From assembly GCA_022225965.2 (NCBI GenBank), contig JAKJXP020000086.1:56702-120701 (forward strand): 64,000 nt of DNA, written 5' to 3'. Positions 12,307 through 22,860 of the stretch are shown one piece after another. The stretch is from Diatrype stigma (taxonomy: Eukaryota > Ascomycota > Sordariomycetes > Xylariales > Diatrypaceae). A program made the translations under genes and the position numbers. The notes below the pieces were generated by a model. It saw nothing but the letters and a program-made list of their open reading frames with translations. It did not search any database and was not told where the DNA came from. The stretch's first letter is position 1. The number at the start of each line of letters is the position of its first letter.

Positions 12307-13173
12307 ATGGCTCCTAATATCGAGATTCTAGCCACTGACCCTAGCGCCTGGGGTGACCGGGACTCATTTATACGGATATTGTATACTCAAGAGCAAGACG
12401 GCGAAAAGCTACGAAGCGTGAGATATGCAAGGATTCTACCACGTGTATTTCCGTATGAGTGGTTCGTGGATCCATTTATAGAGCTTCAACTCCCAGATTT
12501 TCCTTCGGGTGACTGGTGTGTTGTGGATATTGTGAAGAACAAGCTGACGGGCCACCTGAAAGTCGTACACGCCAAGGAAGACAATCGCATTCTGCAACCC
12601 ACCCCGAAGGAGCACATTGATGCCTGGCATCCAATCTCGGTCGAATACGTAGAACTCAAGAAGGTGAGCCAAATACCCTGCACGAACTACATGCATCGAC
12701 GCAATGACATGTGCTGGTTAGTCACGCATGGCGAGCTATTTCCAACGCCGGTGCTGATGAAGATTGCAGAATTTCCGTTCCCCACCCTGTTGTCCAGAGT
12801 CAAGAACGAGACGACTGTTTACAAGGAGATCGAGGGGAAGGGAATTGGCCCCAAGTTCCTGGGCCACGTCACTGAAAACGGACGCATCATCGGGTTCCTC
12901 ATGGAATACCTAAAGGATGCTGTGGAAGCACAAACTTCGGACTACAAGCGATGCGAGGAAGTCTTGAAAAGGTTCCATGCCCAAGGGTGGCTACATCGGG
13001 ACTATAATCACACAAACTTTCTCGTGCAACCAGACGGAGCCGCGAAGTTGATCGACTTCGAGTATGCACGCCGATGCTCCGACAAGACGACGTTTGCGAG
13101 AGAGCTCGGAGCTCTTGAACGCGAGTTTCTGCATCATACAAAGTCTGTGAATATTATTTTTGGTCGTGATTGA
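12307..13173 (+). CDS. Protein-kinase-like / aminoglycoside-phosphotransferase-like protein
   Basis: Single exon, 288 aa. The C-terminal half has a kinase-type catalytic loop HRDYNHTNFLV (HxDxxxxN, about residues 230-240) and a metal-binding LIDFEYAR in place of DFG. LLSRVKNETTVYKEIEGKGIGPKFLG fits the N-lobe helix and hinge, and GFLMEYL the hinge strand. This is typical of a fungal family often mislabelled alpha-galactosidase A; the fold is that of small-molecule or atypical protein kinases. The target is unknown. The first 130 residues match no domain I know. An upstream in-frame ATG at 12160 would add 49 residues of poor composition; the ATG at 12307 has a good context (CTAACATGG). Confidence 0.8.
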   Translation: MAPNIEILATDPSAWGDRDSFIRILYTQEQDGEKLRSVRYARILPRVFPYEWFVDPFIELQLPDFPSGDWCVVDIVKNKLTGHLKVVHAKEDNRILQPTPKEHIDAWHPISVEYVELKKVSQIPCTNYMHRRNDMCWLVTHGELFPTPVLMKIAEFPFPTLLSRVKNETTVYKEIEGKGIGPKFLGHVTENGRIIGFLMEYLKDAVEAQTSDYKRCEEVLKRFHAQGWLHRDYNHTNFLVQPDGAAKLIDFEYARRCSDKTTFARELGALEREFLHHTKSVNIIFGRD

Positions 13174-13912
13174 TAGCTTTGCGGAGGTGACTGGCTGTCT
13201 CTTTGGAAATAGTTGTCCTTTGGTCCACTTGTACCCCTATATTCCTGATTACGTAATACATTATTGTACCATTTTGCTTCTGTAAATCCCCCTATCTTGT
13301 TTGTGCCTTGTTACTTTATTCCCTAGTTTATGTCTAATAGGAGATCTAGCCCAGAAAGTTCCTCTATTTGTAGATGACATATCGAGCTCTCTCTGAAACT
13401 TGATGTCCTACTGAACCACTCTCACTAATATCCATTCTTAACTTCCAACCATTATTGTACGTACACCTGTCAATATTTCGTTTGTATCACGTTTATTGCG
13501 TAGTAAAATCCCTCGCTTCACTGAGTTACGTATCATCCAAGGTTCGGGTAAACTTTCGGCTAGCGAACAAGGAATGGCGTTGCTTGCTATGTCGAAGACA
13601 AGTCGTAGTTCAGGTGCCAAGTTTCGGGATGTTATTACAGTGCTGTTCAAAAGAAGGTCCATATATAATAGCTATATATTTTCAACTTGTTGTACCCGAG
13701 TAGACTATATCCCCGTCACGGGTCTATGTTGTTTGATCCTGTAGTAATGACCGTGTATGTATGAGAAAACTGCGGTGACCATCATTGCTTATTGATCACT
13801 GATACCCCTGACAACCACGCTTTCCAACTCTTCCACCCTAATACCCAAGGAAATCCTCTCTGCCATTTTCGCAACTTGTTATGTCCCAGCTGATCTTGTC
13901 TTGTAGTAGCGG
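13174..13912. other. Spacer, no gene recognised
   Basis: Between convergent genes; T-rich 3' untranslated-type sequence, nothing else recognised. Confidence 0.4.
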
Positions 13913-15253
13913 CTATGCGGTGTTGCTTCCAGGGTGTATGCCACCAGCGATGAAGATTTCCAGGAGCTGCGGGTCAGGGCCGGCCACGAGACCGGCGGGG
14001 TTCTCACACCCAGTGGGCCCAACATCATCGTAAGAAAAGGCGTAGCCTCTGCCGTCCAGTTCACATTCGTGCACGAATTTACTGTAATAGGAGGTAGGCT
14101 CCACCGTGTAATAGCTGGAAGTACACAAGGATGGAGTGACGTTCCCGCCGGGAAGCAACAGCTCGGTACGGTAGAATGCGGCGCACATGCGAGCCACGAT
14201 TGCTAAATGTAACGCATCGCCGACATGAGCAAAAGGACCCGAGTTGCAGCCCCAGATATCGGCGGTCGTAGGTTTCGGGAATGGTCTATCATCGCCTTCG
14301 CAAACGAACTGGTCGCCGCCTTCGACGCGGCATGGGACTAGACCGAATCCCTGGGTATCGACAATCAGGTCTTCTGTGGAGTACTTTTCGTAAACATCGT
14401 CAACGTATTGGGTATAGTAATCGATCATAGCGTTCGGGTAGCTCGCAACGTAACTATTCGGGGATAGGACACGGAGAAGCTTGCCATCGTCCTCTCGAAA
14501 CACACACATCTTGTCCCAGGGCTGTCCATCGATGCTGGCCTGCTCGGTCAACTCGTCACAGATGGTACCCAGGCAGTCGGCACCTAAGCCCCTGACAGTC
14601 TGAACCTCGCCATCGCCAAGGGTCAAACGCATGCCGAAGGGAATTCCAACAAAGTCGACGAAACTCAGGTCAGCAGTGATGCCGGCGGCGATATTGGTAA
14701 GCTCGGTAAAGCCCCAGCTAACGTTGGCGGAGGGATCCGCGGGGTTGGCGACGGAAGGTTGGACCAAGCTGACGTTTCCTAGGTCATTGACGAGGACGAA
14801 AAACTCAAGCTCACCATCAGCGATATAGACACGACCTGAGGTGATGTAGTCGGGTATGGTGAGGTTGGTTGTGGGGTCGGGACGGTATGGGATAGGGATA
14901 TCCACGCCCACCTCCTTCGGGATCGGCACGGGGATTGTGCTGCCATGCGGGTCGGGGTAATAGAACTCGCCCGAGCTGTTCAACATGACGACGTAATCGT
15001 TCACGTCTAACCCCGTGATGTACACGTTCATCTTGTTGGAATTGTAATAGTTGTGTATGGAGAGGTTTAGAAAGTGGTCCTGAATCTTGGGGTTGTCAGA
15101 CGGTAGCGTGCCGTTGAGAGTATTCTCAGCCGTGATGATCAAGTTCCCAATGTCACGGGTGCCTTCAGGTCCCACGCGTTCTTCCATGGTCTTTGGCGAC
15201 GCTGCCACGGCGGACGCGAGGCCGATCCCAAAATATGCGTAGCTTGGAAGCAT
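13913..15253 (-). CDS. GH64 endo-beta-1,3-glucanase, secreted
   Basis: Hydrolyses beta-1,3-glucan of fungal walls or callose; GH64 enzymes adopt a thaumatin-like fold. Single exon, 446 aa. A signal peptide of about 18 residues ends in VAASP. The region LSIHNYYNSNKMNVYITGLD and NSSGEFYYPD are the opening strands of the GH64 domain; FVDFVGIPFGMRLTLGDG in mid-protein is its family core and carries an acidic catalytic candidate (Asp in VDF). Six or more Cys pair in the C-terminal half. Several NxS/T glycosylation sites fit secretion. No carbohydrate-binding module is appended. Confidence 0.88.
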   Translation of the reverse strand: MLPSYAYFGIGLASAVAASPKTMEERVGPEGTRDIGNLIITAENTLNGTLPSDNPKIQDHFLNLSIHNYYNSNKMNVYITGLDVNDYVVMLNSSGEFYYPDPHGSTIPVPIPKEVGVDIPIPYRPDPTTNLTIPDYITSGRVYIADGELEFFVLVNDLGNVSLVQPSVANPADPSANVSWGFTELTNIAAGITADLSFVDFVGIPFGMRLTLGDGEVQTVRGLGADCLGTICDELTEQASIDGQPWDKMCVFREDDGKLLRVLSPNSYVASYPNAMIDYYTQYVDDVYEKYSTEDLIVDTQGFGLVPCRVEGGDQFVCEGDDRPFPKPTTADIWGCNSGPFAHVGDALHLAIVARMCAAFYRTELLLPGGNVTPSLCTSSYYTVEPTSYYSKFVHECELDGRGYAFSYDDVGPTGCENPAGLVAGPDPQLLEIFIAGGIHPGSNTA

Positions 15254-16524
15254 CTTGGGATTTCAGGGGAAGGGGCAATTAGAAGCGCTGTAGGTATATG
15301 CGACTGCGGCTACTGCCTTGTATCTCCGTGCTAACAATTGCCTTGACTGGAGATATAAAAGAAAGTGTCAATCAGATGTGGAATTATACCCTATATTTAT
15401 ACAATTTTCTGGGGAGTGACTGTTGACAAGTAAGACCGTAATGTCCGCCGTGCGGTTATGAGACCCACAGCTTGACCTTCTTAAGACGTTCATCTTTCCC
15501 CTAACCGCATGTCTGGAGAGTATCTCGTATCTGCAACTCGCTGACTGCTGAGTCCACGAATCAACATGGTCTGGTGGTTGGCCTTCACTCCCGTGTTAGT
15601 TCGATCATAGCCCAAAGCACCGCGGCTATGCAATGATGATGTTGAGATCAGGTTTCACATATCGGGAACGACTGTCATCGGCTTCTAATATAAACACATC
15701 TTCATTTGGTAGTAATTCAGATATTGGGGAATCATTCTATATGAGTTGAGCGAGTCAAAGGAGGTTCGTTCCACATTATTAGGTGTACTATCAGGAAACC
15801 ATCACTTTTACAGATGAGCGATTGAAGAGTTCGTAAAACCTTTATAACTATTTACATAAGCTATCTGCTACGTGGTGAAAATGGGTAGTGCATGATTCTA
15901 GGCACTCTGAGAATGAGCCATACCCATTACTTATCATAGTAATCGCCCCTGACCCTCAAAGCAGGAAGTAATGTTACGTTACACGTAACCAAGAACTTGA
16001 TGGCTCCGGTCAGATTTGTATAGACTACCGCTGAATAAGGTAATGTCCTAAGGAGAAGGCCATGTGACCCGTGGTCGCGGAAGCTAGAGGGGCGTACAGC
16101 GGAGTGCTGGGGGCTGACTTGACCTCGACCTATGGCGGCTAAACTGATTATCAAGTTGTTAAGTCATGTATACATGACAAAGGCTGATACAGTCACACGG
16201 AAAAGTGTTCGTCGGATTCAGTGGTTAATTCAATGTCAGCAAGTCCAATTAACCGCCATCAAATCAGTATCACTACTAAACCCATGGCTGGTTGTACTAT
16301 TGATCTATGAATAAGCAGTACCCCTTGCGGGTGTAAACATCAGTCAAAAAGGCTTTTGTGGGGAGTAGACTCTTCGACTCATAATTAAAGCTACGTGCGA
16401 TCTATGCCATAGTGTTGAGGCGTATGGGATGCCTTGAATCCATGACTTGACACGTGATGACGGCTAATGAAGAACTGATGCAATCTATATATATAAATTC
16501 ATCCGAGCTTCCACGGCTGTATGA
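15254..16524. other. Spacer (1.3 kb), no gene recognised
   Basis: Apart from the TATA box of the GH64 gene, nothing is recognised. Confidence 0.4.
15394..15401 (-). promoter_or_regulatory. TATA box of the GH64 gene
   Basis: The minus strand reads TATAAATA, 141 bp before the GH64 start codon at 15253. It is a close match to the eukaryotic TATA consensus at a plausible fungal distance. Confidence 0.45.
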
Positions 16525-16981
16525 TCAGTTGTAATTGCACAGGACCTTGTAGGACTTGAATTTGGCCTCAGCAGGTGCATCCATACACCCATCAGAAACG
16601 ACTCGAACTTCGGTTCCTTCAGCGCAGCTTGCATCTGTGAAAGCAGAGACTATATACCAGGTTAGTATCGCAGTAACCATCTGTCTTGTCAGGGATATTC
16701 AAATTCAGCTTCGACCTACCCGTACAACTCGGACTGCTCTCATTGATATGCCAGGGCAGGACGGATCCATAGGAACTTCCAGCAGGCATCGAATTGCATT
16801 GACCAACTTGTTCCTGATTGACGGATACTGGATAACTGATACTGGTGCTATTGCACGTGGTTGCATAGACTGTGAACCCAGCGACAGTGGTGCCCGTCCC
16901 GTCCTGGCGAAGGTTGATGGCGGCAGCACTGACGCCTACGGCCGAAGCCGTGATAGGGGCTAGGAAAGTCGCGAAACGCAT
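16525..16981 (-). CDS. Small secreted cysteine-rich protein
   Basis: No known family. Exons 16981-16678 and 16634-16525 flank a very short 43-bp intron whose branch site TACTAAC is perfect and whose acceptor is CACAG; the donor GTTACT is weak. The spliced product is 137 aa. A signal peptide of about 19 residues ends GVSAAA. The mature part has six Cys (TTCNS, GQCNS, SCTG, SCAEG, DGCMD, VLCNY), enough for three disulfides. Without splicing the frame ends early with fewer Cys, which supports the intron. Size, secretion and Cys pattern fit an effector-like or hydrophobic-surface protein, but no function can be assigned. Confidence 0.7.
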
Positions 16982-17102
16982 TTTGATTCGGGTTGATCTT
17001 GTACTGGCTTGAGCTTTGGACTAACGCGTTTTACAGTCAATCGAGCAAATGATGTTGGCGCAGTGCTCTTATACTTCACAATCATACCGAGGACTATCGA
17101 CC

Positions 17103-17110
17103 CTTATATA
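17103..17110 (-). promoter_or_regulatory. TATA box of the small secreted protein gene
   Basis: The minus strand reads TATATAAG, 122 bp before the start codon at 16981. Position and sequence fit a core promoter. Confidence 0.45.
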
Positions 17111-17311
17111 GGTAGTCGTCAAGATACAACACCTTGAGTTTACGGAGGCAGGAAGGCCCATGCAGTGGACATGAAGACTCAGGCCGCATATGCTAGGATC
17201 TCTTCAAAGGAATAGTATAGGAGATTAAAGGGGCATAGCGATACCGAACCCGGCGTAGCACGGCGCATAACTTGTTACCAGGGTTCGTGGATGTCAACCC
17301 ATGGCCTTTAC

Positions 17312-17712
17312 TTAAGGCTTGGGAATGGTTAATCATGGGTGAACCAAAAAAAACCGTTGTTTTTTTTAAAAAATCCACGGGTTACCCATGCTAAGAAATG
17401 GGTAATCACGTATATCCATATAGCAAAAAATGAAAAACCACGCATTAACCATAACGATTATTTCATTATTATTTCATATAATTTTGTATAATATTATATT
17501 AAGAAATATTTTTTTTATTTCATATTTTTATTAAATATAAAAATTATATTTATTATTTATATAATTCTTAAGTTAATATTACTTATGGGTAATTCGTGGT
17601 TACTTTTGAAATGAAATTAAAAACCGCGGATCACCCGCGGGTGAAAAAAATACAACGTGGTTACCCATGGGGCCGTGGGTAAAACCTTACGGTTAGCCAT
17701 TTCCAATCCTTA
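17312..17712. mobile_element. Non-autonomous hAT-type MITE with 8-bp target duplication
   Basis: The element is flanked by an exact 8-bp duplication GCCTTTAC (17304-17311 and 17713-17720), the length made by hAT transposases. Its ends are imperfect inverted repeats: the left reads TTAAGGCTTGGGAATGG and the reverse complement of the right reads TAAGGATTGGAAATGG. Subterminal regions carry palindromic motifs built on ACCCGCGGGT and TTACCCATG. The middle (about 17440-17620) is extremely AT-rich. There is no coding capacity. The termini differ from those of the hAT family at 60880, so this is a second family. Confidence 0.8.
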
Positions 17713-18180
17713 GCCTTTACGAAGTATCCACAGATATGTGTCTATAAAATCATATTTCTGAATGGAGCCCCTGACCTGTAACATTATTAATATTGATATC
17801 CCCAGGAATATTTACCACGACCTATATATGTAAGGGTTGCTCGGGCTAGATATGCGTTGAGGTTGCTAAGATATACTGATACAAAGCCTGTAGCGTTGGC
17901 AACAAATCAAACCAAGGGGCTTGAGCATGGATATAACGTAAGCCAACTATAGGTGGTGCTCGAACCCATTTTGGATCAAAGCTTTTTGCTTCATTCGATC
18001 CGTCAATGCTGCTTAAAGTTTCCAATGTTACAAGTTACAACGCCAGCAAATAAAGCATCCTCCTACCAAATCCTTGCCAATCATTGACCCGACCTTCGTA
18101 TGAAAGGGCTATGAAGAATCGTAAGATAAGGACCCGGTATTCATGTTCTTCACTTCATCGTAGAAGTTGAAGTCCATTCC

Positions 18181-19607
18181 TTATATAGCCGTCGCCCATT
18201 CAGGGTAGACCTCTTGTTCTCTGGGGGTGGATGCGACGTCCCGATCATGGATAAGCTCCTCCAACGGTAAGTTCTGATGCTGGCTTCTCTCACCCATCTC
18301 AACGCCTCTTCTTTGTATGTAACGCGCGTACCCCATCGTTTGCCTCTTCCATTCTTCCCTCGTCACCTTCCCCGATATATAGTCTGCGTATATCATGGCG
18401 TCGAACGCCGCTTGGGAGGTGGAGGCTACAGTACTAGGTACAGAACGTATTAGCAGCGATTGCGGAATGTTGTAAATTGGGTGTGCACTTACTGCGGACG
18501 AAAGCCAGCGAGACTATCCCCGATCAGCACCACCTTACCGCCCGTGAACTCGTGCTCGGGGCTTATGACGTCCGTGACGCACTGCACGAACGGCTTCTTC
18601 GTACCACACACCACTTCGGCAAACTGGGGCGGCAGGCGCTCGCGCGCAATCGCCCTCTGCTTCTCCCAGGCGCCAGGGTCCGTCATGCCCGGGGGCATGG
18701 TGATGTGGCGGCGGGTGCCATCCCGGTCGGTCATGATCTCCTCGAGCTCGGGAGAGCCCTCGGGGAAGTTGGTGTAGTAGACGAAGTTGATGAGGCGCTG
18801 GCCCGGTTCGACCGTGCCGTTCTTCCCCGGTATCAGGTACGTCAGGATCTGCACGCCGGGGCCGTGGAAGAAAGCAAACCGCTCGGAGAATGCTTCCTTG
18901 GCCTCCGCACTCGCCTCGTGTTCCGGCAGCGTCCCCCTCAGCGCGCAGTAGCCCGCATAGGTCCGCTGTACGTCCGGACATAGGATCTTGCGAATCGTGG
19001 AGCTGGGTCCGTCGGCACCGATGAGAACGTCTCCGAACGTGCTCCCCTCCTCGCCGCTGCCGGTCTTCCAGGATACACGGATGCCGTCGCCTTCGTCTTC
19101 GAAGCCGGTGACGCAGTGGTCATGTAGATGTACCGCTTTCCCGTGACCGGGGACAGGCTGCGGGACTTTGCAGTATGGACTCTCGACACCGTCGTAGTTG
19201 GCACGCATGAGATGATACGTCAAATCCCATGACGTCATGTTCTGCACCATATCCGCCTGGTGCACGATGTCTCCGGCTTTGTTGAAATACTGCCTCCGCT
19301 TCGAGCTCACTGCGAATGGCCTGTCGCAGCGATTGTACCTCTTGAAGAACTCGAGTGTGTCGCCCCCGGCCACTATGCCAGCGCCTTGATCGTGCAGCAA
19401 TGGAGTGGCATTGCGCTCAAGGATCGTGGTGTCGTGGCCCAATGCTTTCAATGCAAGACCTGCTGCGAGACCACCCAAAGATCCTCCCACCTGATTGACA
19501 GGTCAATATTATGACAGGGTGATGTATAAGAGCCAATCCTCATTTCTACTCACTATTACGAAGTGCTTTCTTGGTTCCCCCTTTGATGTGTTTGTTTTAG
19601 TGGGCAT
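18181..19607 (-). CDS. FAD-dependent aromatic-type monooxygenase (group A)
   Basis: Probable NAD(P)H-dependent hydroxylase of an aromatic or heteroaromatic ring. Exons 19607-19554, 19490-18493 and 18433-18181 give 434 aa; introns are 63 and 59 bp. The FAD Rossmann motif is built across intron 1 (HFVIVGGSLGGLAAG, near residue 16). The DG motif DVLIGADGPSSTIRK sits near residue 185, and the GD motif VVLIGDSLAGFRPH, spanning intron 2, near 345. The overall order resembles 2,6-dihydroxypyridine 3-monooxygenase-type proteins rather than salicylate hydroxylases; substrate identity is inference. No signal peptide, so cytosolic. No adjacent pathway genes are evident. Confidence 0.88.
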
Positions 19608-20519
19608 TGTGACCTTTAGATGTCAAGTGAAGATATGCTCGATTTTCTTGTTGTTGATATCGCATAAGTATTGCGTTAGCTTGTCGTCTTGATTTTGATG
19701 CTGCGATAGCCTGTTGTCTGACGCAACCAATTGCCACCAAGTAGTTAGACTTAGACTCTGATATCACCATGCCGGAGATAAGGGCCTACATGTTACATCA
19801 GAGGGCCTCTCTGGGTGCTAGGCCAATAGTAAACTCCCAATATCCCCACGTCACGCTATTTTCCAAGGAACACTTGATGCCGAAGCTAGCGGGCTTCATG
19901 CTATACGAAATAGATCCACTCGGGTTGTGGATTGGATGTTTTTGTGAGTAACCCTGAAGTCCTTTGTCTCCTACTAATATTCCGACATTAGTGTAGTAGA
20001 TCGTAGTGAACCAGTAAGTACCTAGACATGACTTAGGCAGATAGCGTAGCATTGATCAATTCAGGCTTATCGGTAAAATGTTATATTTGTCTTGTACCTC
20101 GGTAATATGCTACAACCCCTTTTTTGCAACTCCGAGTGATTAATTACAGTCGACAATTCTCGTGCCGACTCGTGCCGCGTTTCCCCGAAGCCATACAATA
20201 GTATACTTTATACAAAAGCTGTACGTATCCCCCAAAAGATGAAAACATACCCTGGTTCAATTAACCTCTGATTTCAGGATGGCAATGGGAGGTCGTGAGA
20301 TATACGCGGCCATTTCGTAGCGATCGCTTATGAGAACTATCGGAAGTAACGAGTAATTAGTATGACGATAACATCGAAGGCTGACCAGAAGGGTCATCAC
20401 CAGATTTGGCACCTAGAGCGCCTCAGTAATTTAGCAACTCTATTTAGTAGCCATCAGCAAGTGAATAGATAAATGAACTTTTCAGAAAGTCCCTGCAACA
20501 AAACCATTGAGGTGGCATG
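19608..20519. other. Spacer, no gene recognised
   Basis: Nothing recognised apart from likely promoter sequence of the monooxygenase. A short motif at 19720-19740 (CAACCAATTGCCACCA) resembles part of the hAT terminal region at 21841 but is too short to call. Confidence 0.35.
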
Positions 20520-21430
20520 TTAAGTAGGTAACTCCGCTATACGACGTTCAACCGAGAGCTCTGTTAGTTGGCTCTGCCAATTTGCGTAATTCTGGTCTGC
20601 ATGTATTGACTGTGGTGGTTGTTGTTGCCCACAACCTCGCTTGCGAAATGCCCACGACCCATTTCGCCTTGTTGCTTGGACGCCGAGGAAACCCAGAGTC
20701 GCAATAACTCCGACAGCCAGCGGAATTCCCAATCCGAGACCTACGGCTAGGGTTCGTTTGTCACTTCCTCTCTGTCCCACATCTGACATATTCGCAGGCA
20801 ACGTAGAACTGCTGATGGGGGTTGGCTGTTTTGACGTGTCGACAGGTGAAAGTATAATGCTCGTCATAATTGAGGAGGTAGAAGTCGAGACCGTTGACGA
20901 CATAGAGCTCGTTACATCGTTGGTAGAACTGGCAGGGTGGAAAATTTCTTTCGCAACCGGAATAGTAAACAAGTTTGTCGAAGAAGATTCGCAGCAACTT
21001 GTTTCTTTTATGCCGCAACAATAAACATTATCCCCAGTACACCGCCAGAGATAGGTGTATCCAAATCGGCCAACTATGTGGGATGTTACTGACTTAACTA
21101 GATACGCCAATACTATGGTGAGTACTTACTGCTTGATGGATCATCACAATACTTTACGCATGGTGGATTCCAGTCCTGATCAGTACATCCTTGTTGCGTC
21201 AAGTAGTTGTTCGATCCTCCATCTAAGCATAGCCCATTGGTCATGCAGAAGTCTACTATACTACAGCAAACCGAAACCTGAGCATCCGGATCGCATGGCA
21301 CCCAGGGATCAATGCTTGGGTCAGAATTCCAAAGGTCACCAGTGCTCTTGTAGCATATTGCTTTGGTAAATACGATAAATAATGAAGAGAGTAGTAGTTT
21401 GAGAGGAAGGGGGGTATGAGTGGAGTTCAT
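20520..21430 (-). CDS. Cysteine-rich single-pass membrane protein
   Basis: Exons 21430-21130 and 21073-20520 (intron 56 bp) give 284 aa. A signal peptide covers residues 1-24. The Cys-rich ectodomain (about 25-125) has the pattern CYKSTGDLW, VPCDP, CCSIVDFCMTNGLC, QGCTDQDW and a C-terminal CCG/SCC cluster. A Ser/Thr-rich stalk follows (about 135-205), then one membrane helix (TLAVGLGLGIPLAVGVIA) and a basic cytosolic tail. This layout is common in fungal wall-sensor-like or adhesin-like proteins; I cannot assign a ligand or role. The intron is required to join the ectodomain halves in frame. Confidence 0.72.
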
Positions 21431-22860
21431 GGTTACGTGCAGCTCAAGGACCAGTTTATTGTAAGATGTTCGGAAGATAGGAAACAGTGGTTTTTCGATC
21501 CCAAGGCCGTCAATTCCGAGGCGCGGAAGTGCAGGGTGAGCCGGGGGATCATCGAACTTTTATGATTGAACGACCAGACTCTCATCCTTGTGTAACGAAT
21601 CACCACTGGCCCCCAGGTTATACATTTCATGAGGCGACCGATCCCTCAGACGGGTCAAGGAATACAAGGGCCCCAAGCACAGCGTCAACATGAAACAGCC
21701 TCCTAAGTCATGCGGCAGCGTACAACCTTCATGAGCCACCACAAGGCTTCGAAGGTGGTCTGAAATCCCATCTCAAAGAAAGAGTATACGATTGATGGTC
21801 GGAAGCTATACGGCTGAGTCAGCGGGTCGTATACTAGGACCAGGGTGTCACGCAACGCAACCACTGCAACGTGAGTGCCACCAATTGGTTGCCACCAACT
21901 TTTGCAATCCATCCACTAACTAGGAGATTCCCTAGTTGCGCAACCGGTTGCATAATTGCAGTGGCTAGTATTGTGGTTAATATGCACCGCCATAACAAGG
22001 ATATTAGGGGCTAGTAAGGGTCAAAAGTGGAAATAATGGGGCAATATCCAAATATAGGTGGAATAGCTAAACGTTAGTCGAATAAATTTAGGTCGAATAT
22101 AGGTAAAATAAATCGCGTACGGCGCGTACGTCGCGTATGCACTTATAAATACCAGAAATTTATCCCGCGATCTTTATATATACCCTTATTTTTACCCATT
22201 TGGGTATCACTGCAACCAATGCAACCAGTACAATGCAATTGCAATTTTGGTTGCAGTTATTGCAATCCATCCACGAGAGGTGCTGGTTGCAGTGGATTGC
22301 GTTGCGTGACACCCTGACTAGGACGTGGCCATTGTCTGCAACCTGCTGCTATCCCTCAGCTCCTTCTGCTACAGTGCCACCTACCCAGCATCCTGGTTTC
22401 TGCATGGTGAAAGGCGACTTAACCATCTACTTGGGAGCCACTGAATTGGTAGCAGGATCAACGTCGAAACCGCATGGTTCGGAGCGCCATCGGTCATGGT
22501 CTTTTGACATTTAGTTTGCAACTACTATCCGTCGCTACATATAGGAAGGAACGCAGACAATGCGAATTCTTTCGCGACGAAATTGATTTATTCTTGAGCC
22601 ATTCTAAAATGGTATAAAGCTCTGGAAGCGGGTCCCCCTGCGGACCTCAATGGGGCCTATATAGAGGTCCCATCCGTCTCGGACGCTCTTTTATGCCCCT
22701 TACTTTTAACTTCAAAGAGGGTCGCAGTTCTCCGACACGAGGCCATTCAAAAACGCGACAAATGGTCGGATGATTCCTCTCCATATTTTCCAATCTTAAT
22801 AGATTGAAGAAGACGACAAAGAAGCCTTTTTGGTCCCAATGTCTTGAAAACCTCATAAGA
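21431..22860. other. Spacer carrying a hAT MITE
   Basis: Contains the 476-bp inverted-repeat element at 21841-22316 listed separately. The flanks (21431-21832, 22325-22860) show no recognisable gene. Confidence 0.5.
21841..22316. mobile_element. hAT MITE with perfect 8-bp target duplication
   Basis: Exact 8-bp duplication ACTAGGAC flanks the element (21833-21840 and 22317-22324). Its termini are about 30-bp inverted repeats: the left begins CAGGGTGTCACGCAACGCAA and the right ends TTGCGTTGCGTGACACCCTG. Both ends closely match the ends of the large element at 60880-63958, including subterminal motifs GCCACCAA and TTGCAATCCATCCA. The interior (about 22020-22200) is short, AT-rich and non-coding. 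I infer an internal-deletion derivative of that family, mobilised in trans. Confidence 0.9.

Larger units (their letters stand above)
16982..18180. other. Spacer carrying a hAT-type MITE
   Basis: Holds the TATA box at 17103 and the 401-bp inverted-repeat element at 17312-17712 listed separately. The rest shows nothing recognised. Confidence 0.5.

Noticed and set aside
19715..19745. Short match to the hAT terminal region (CAACCAATTGCCACCA)
   Set aside because: Only about 16 bases with no partner end and no target duplication.
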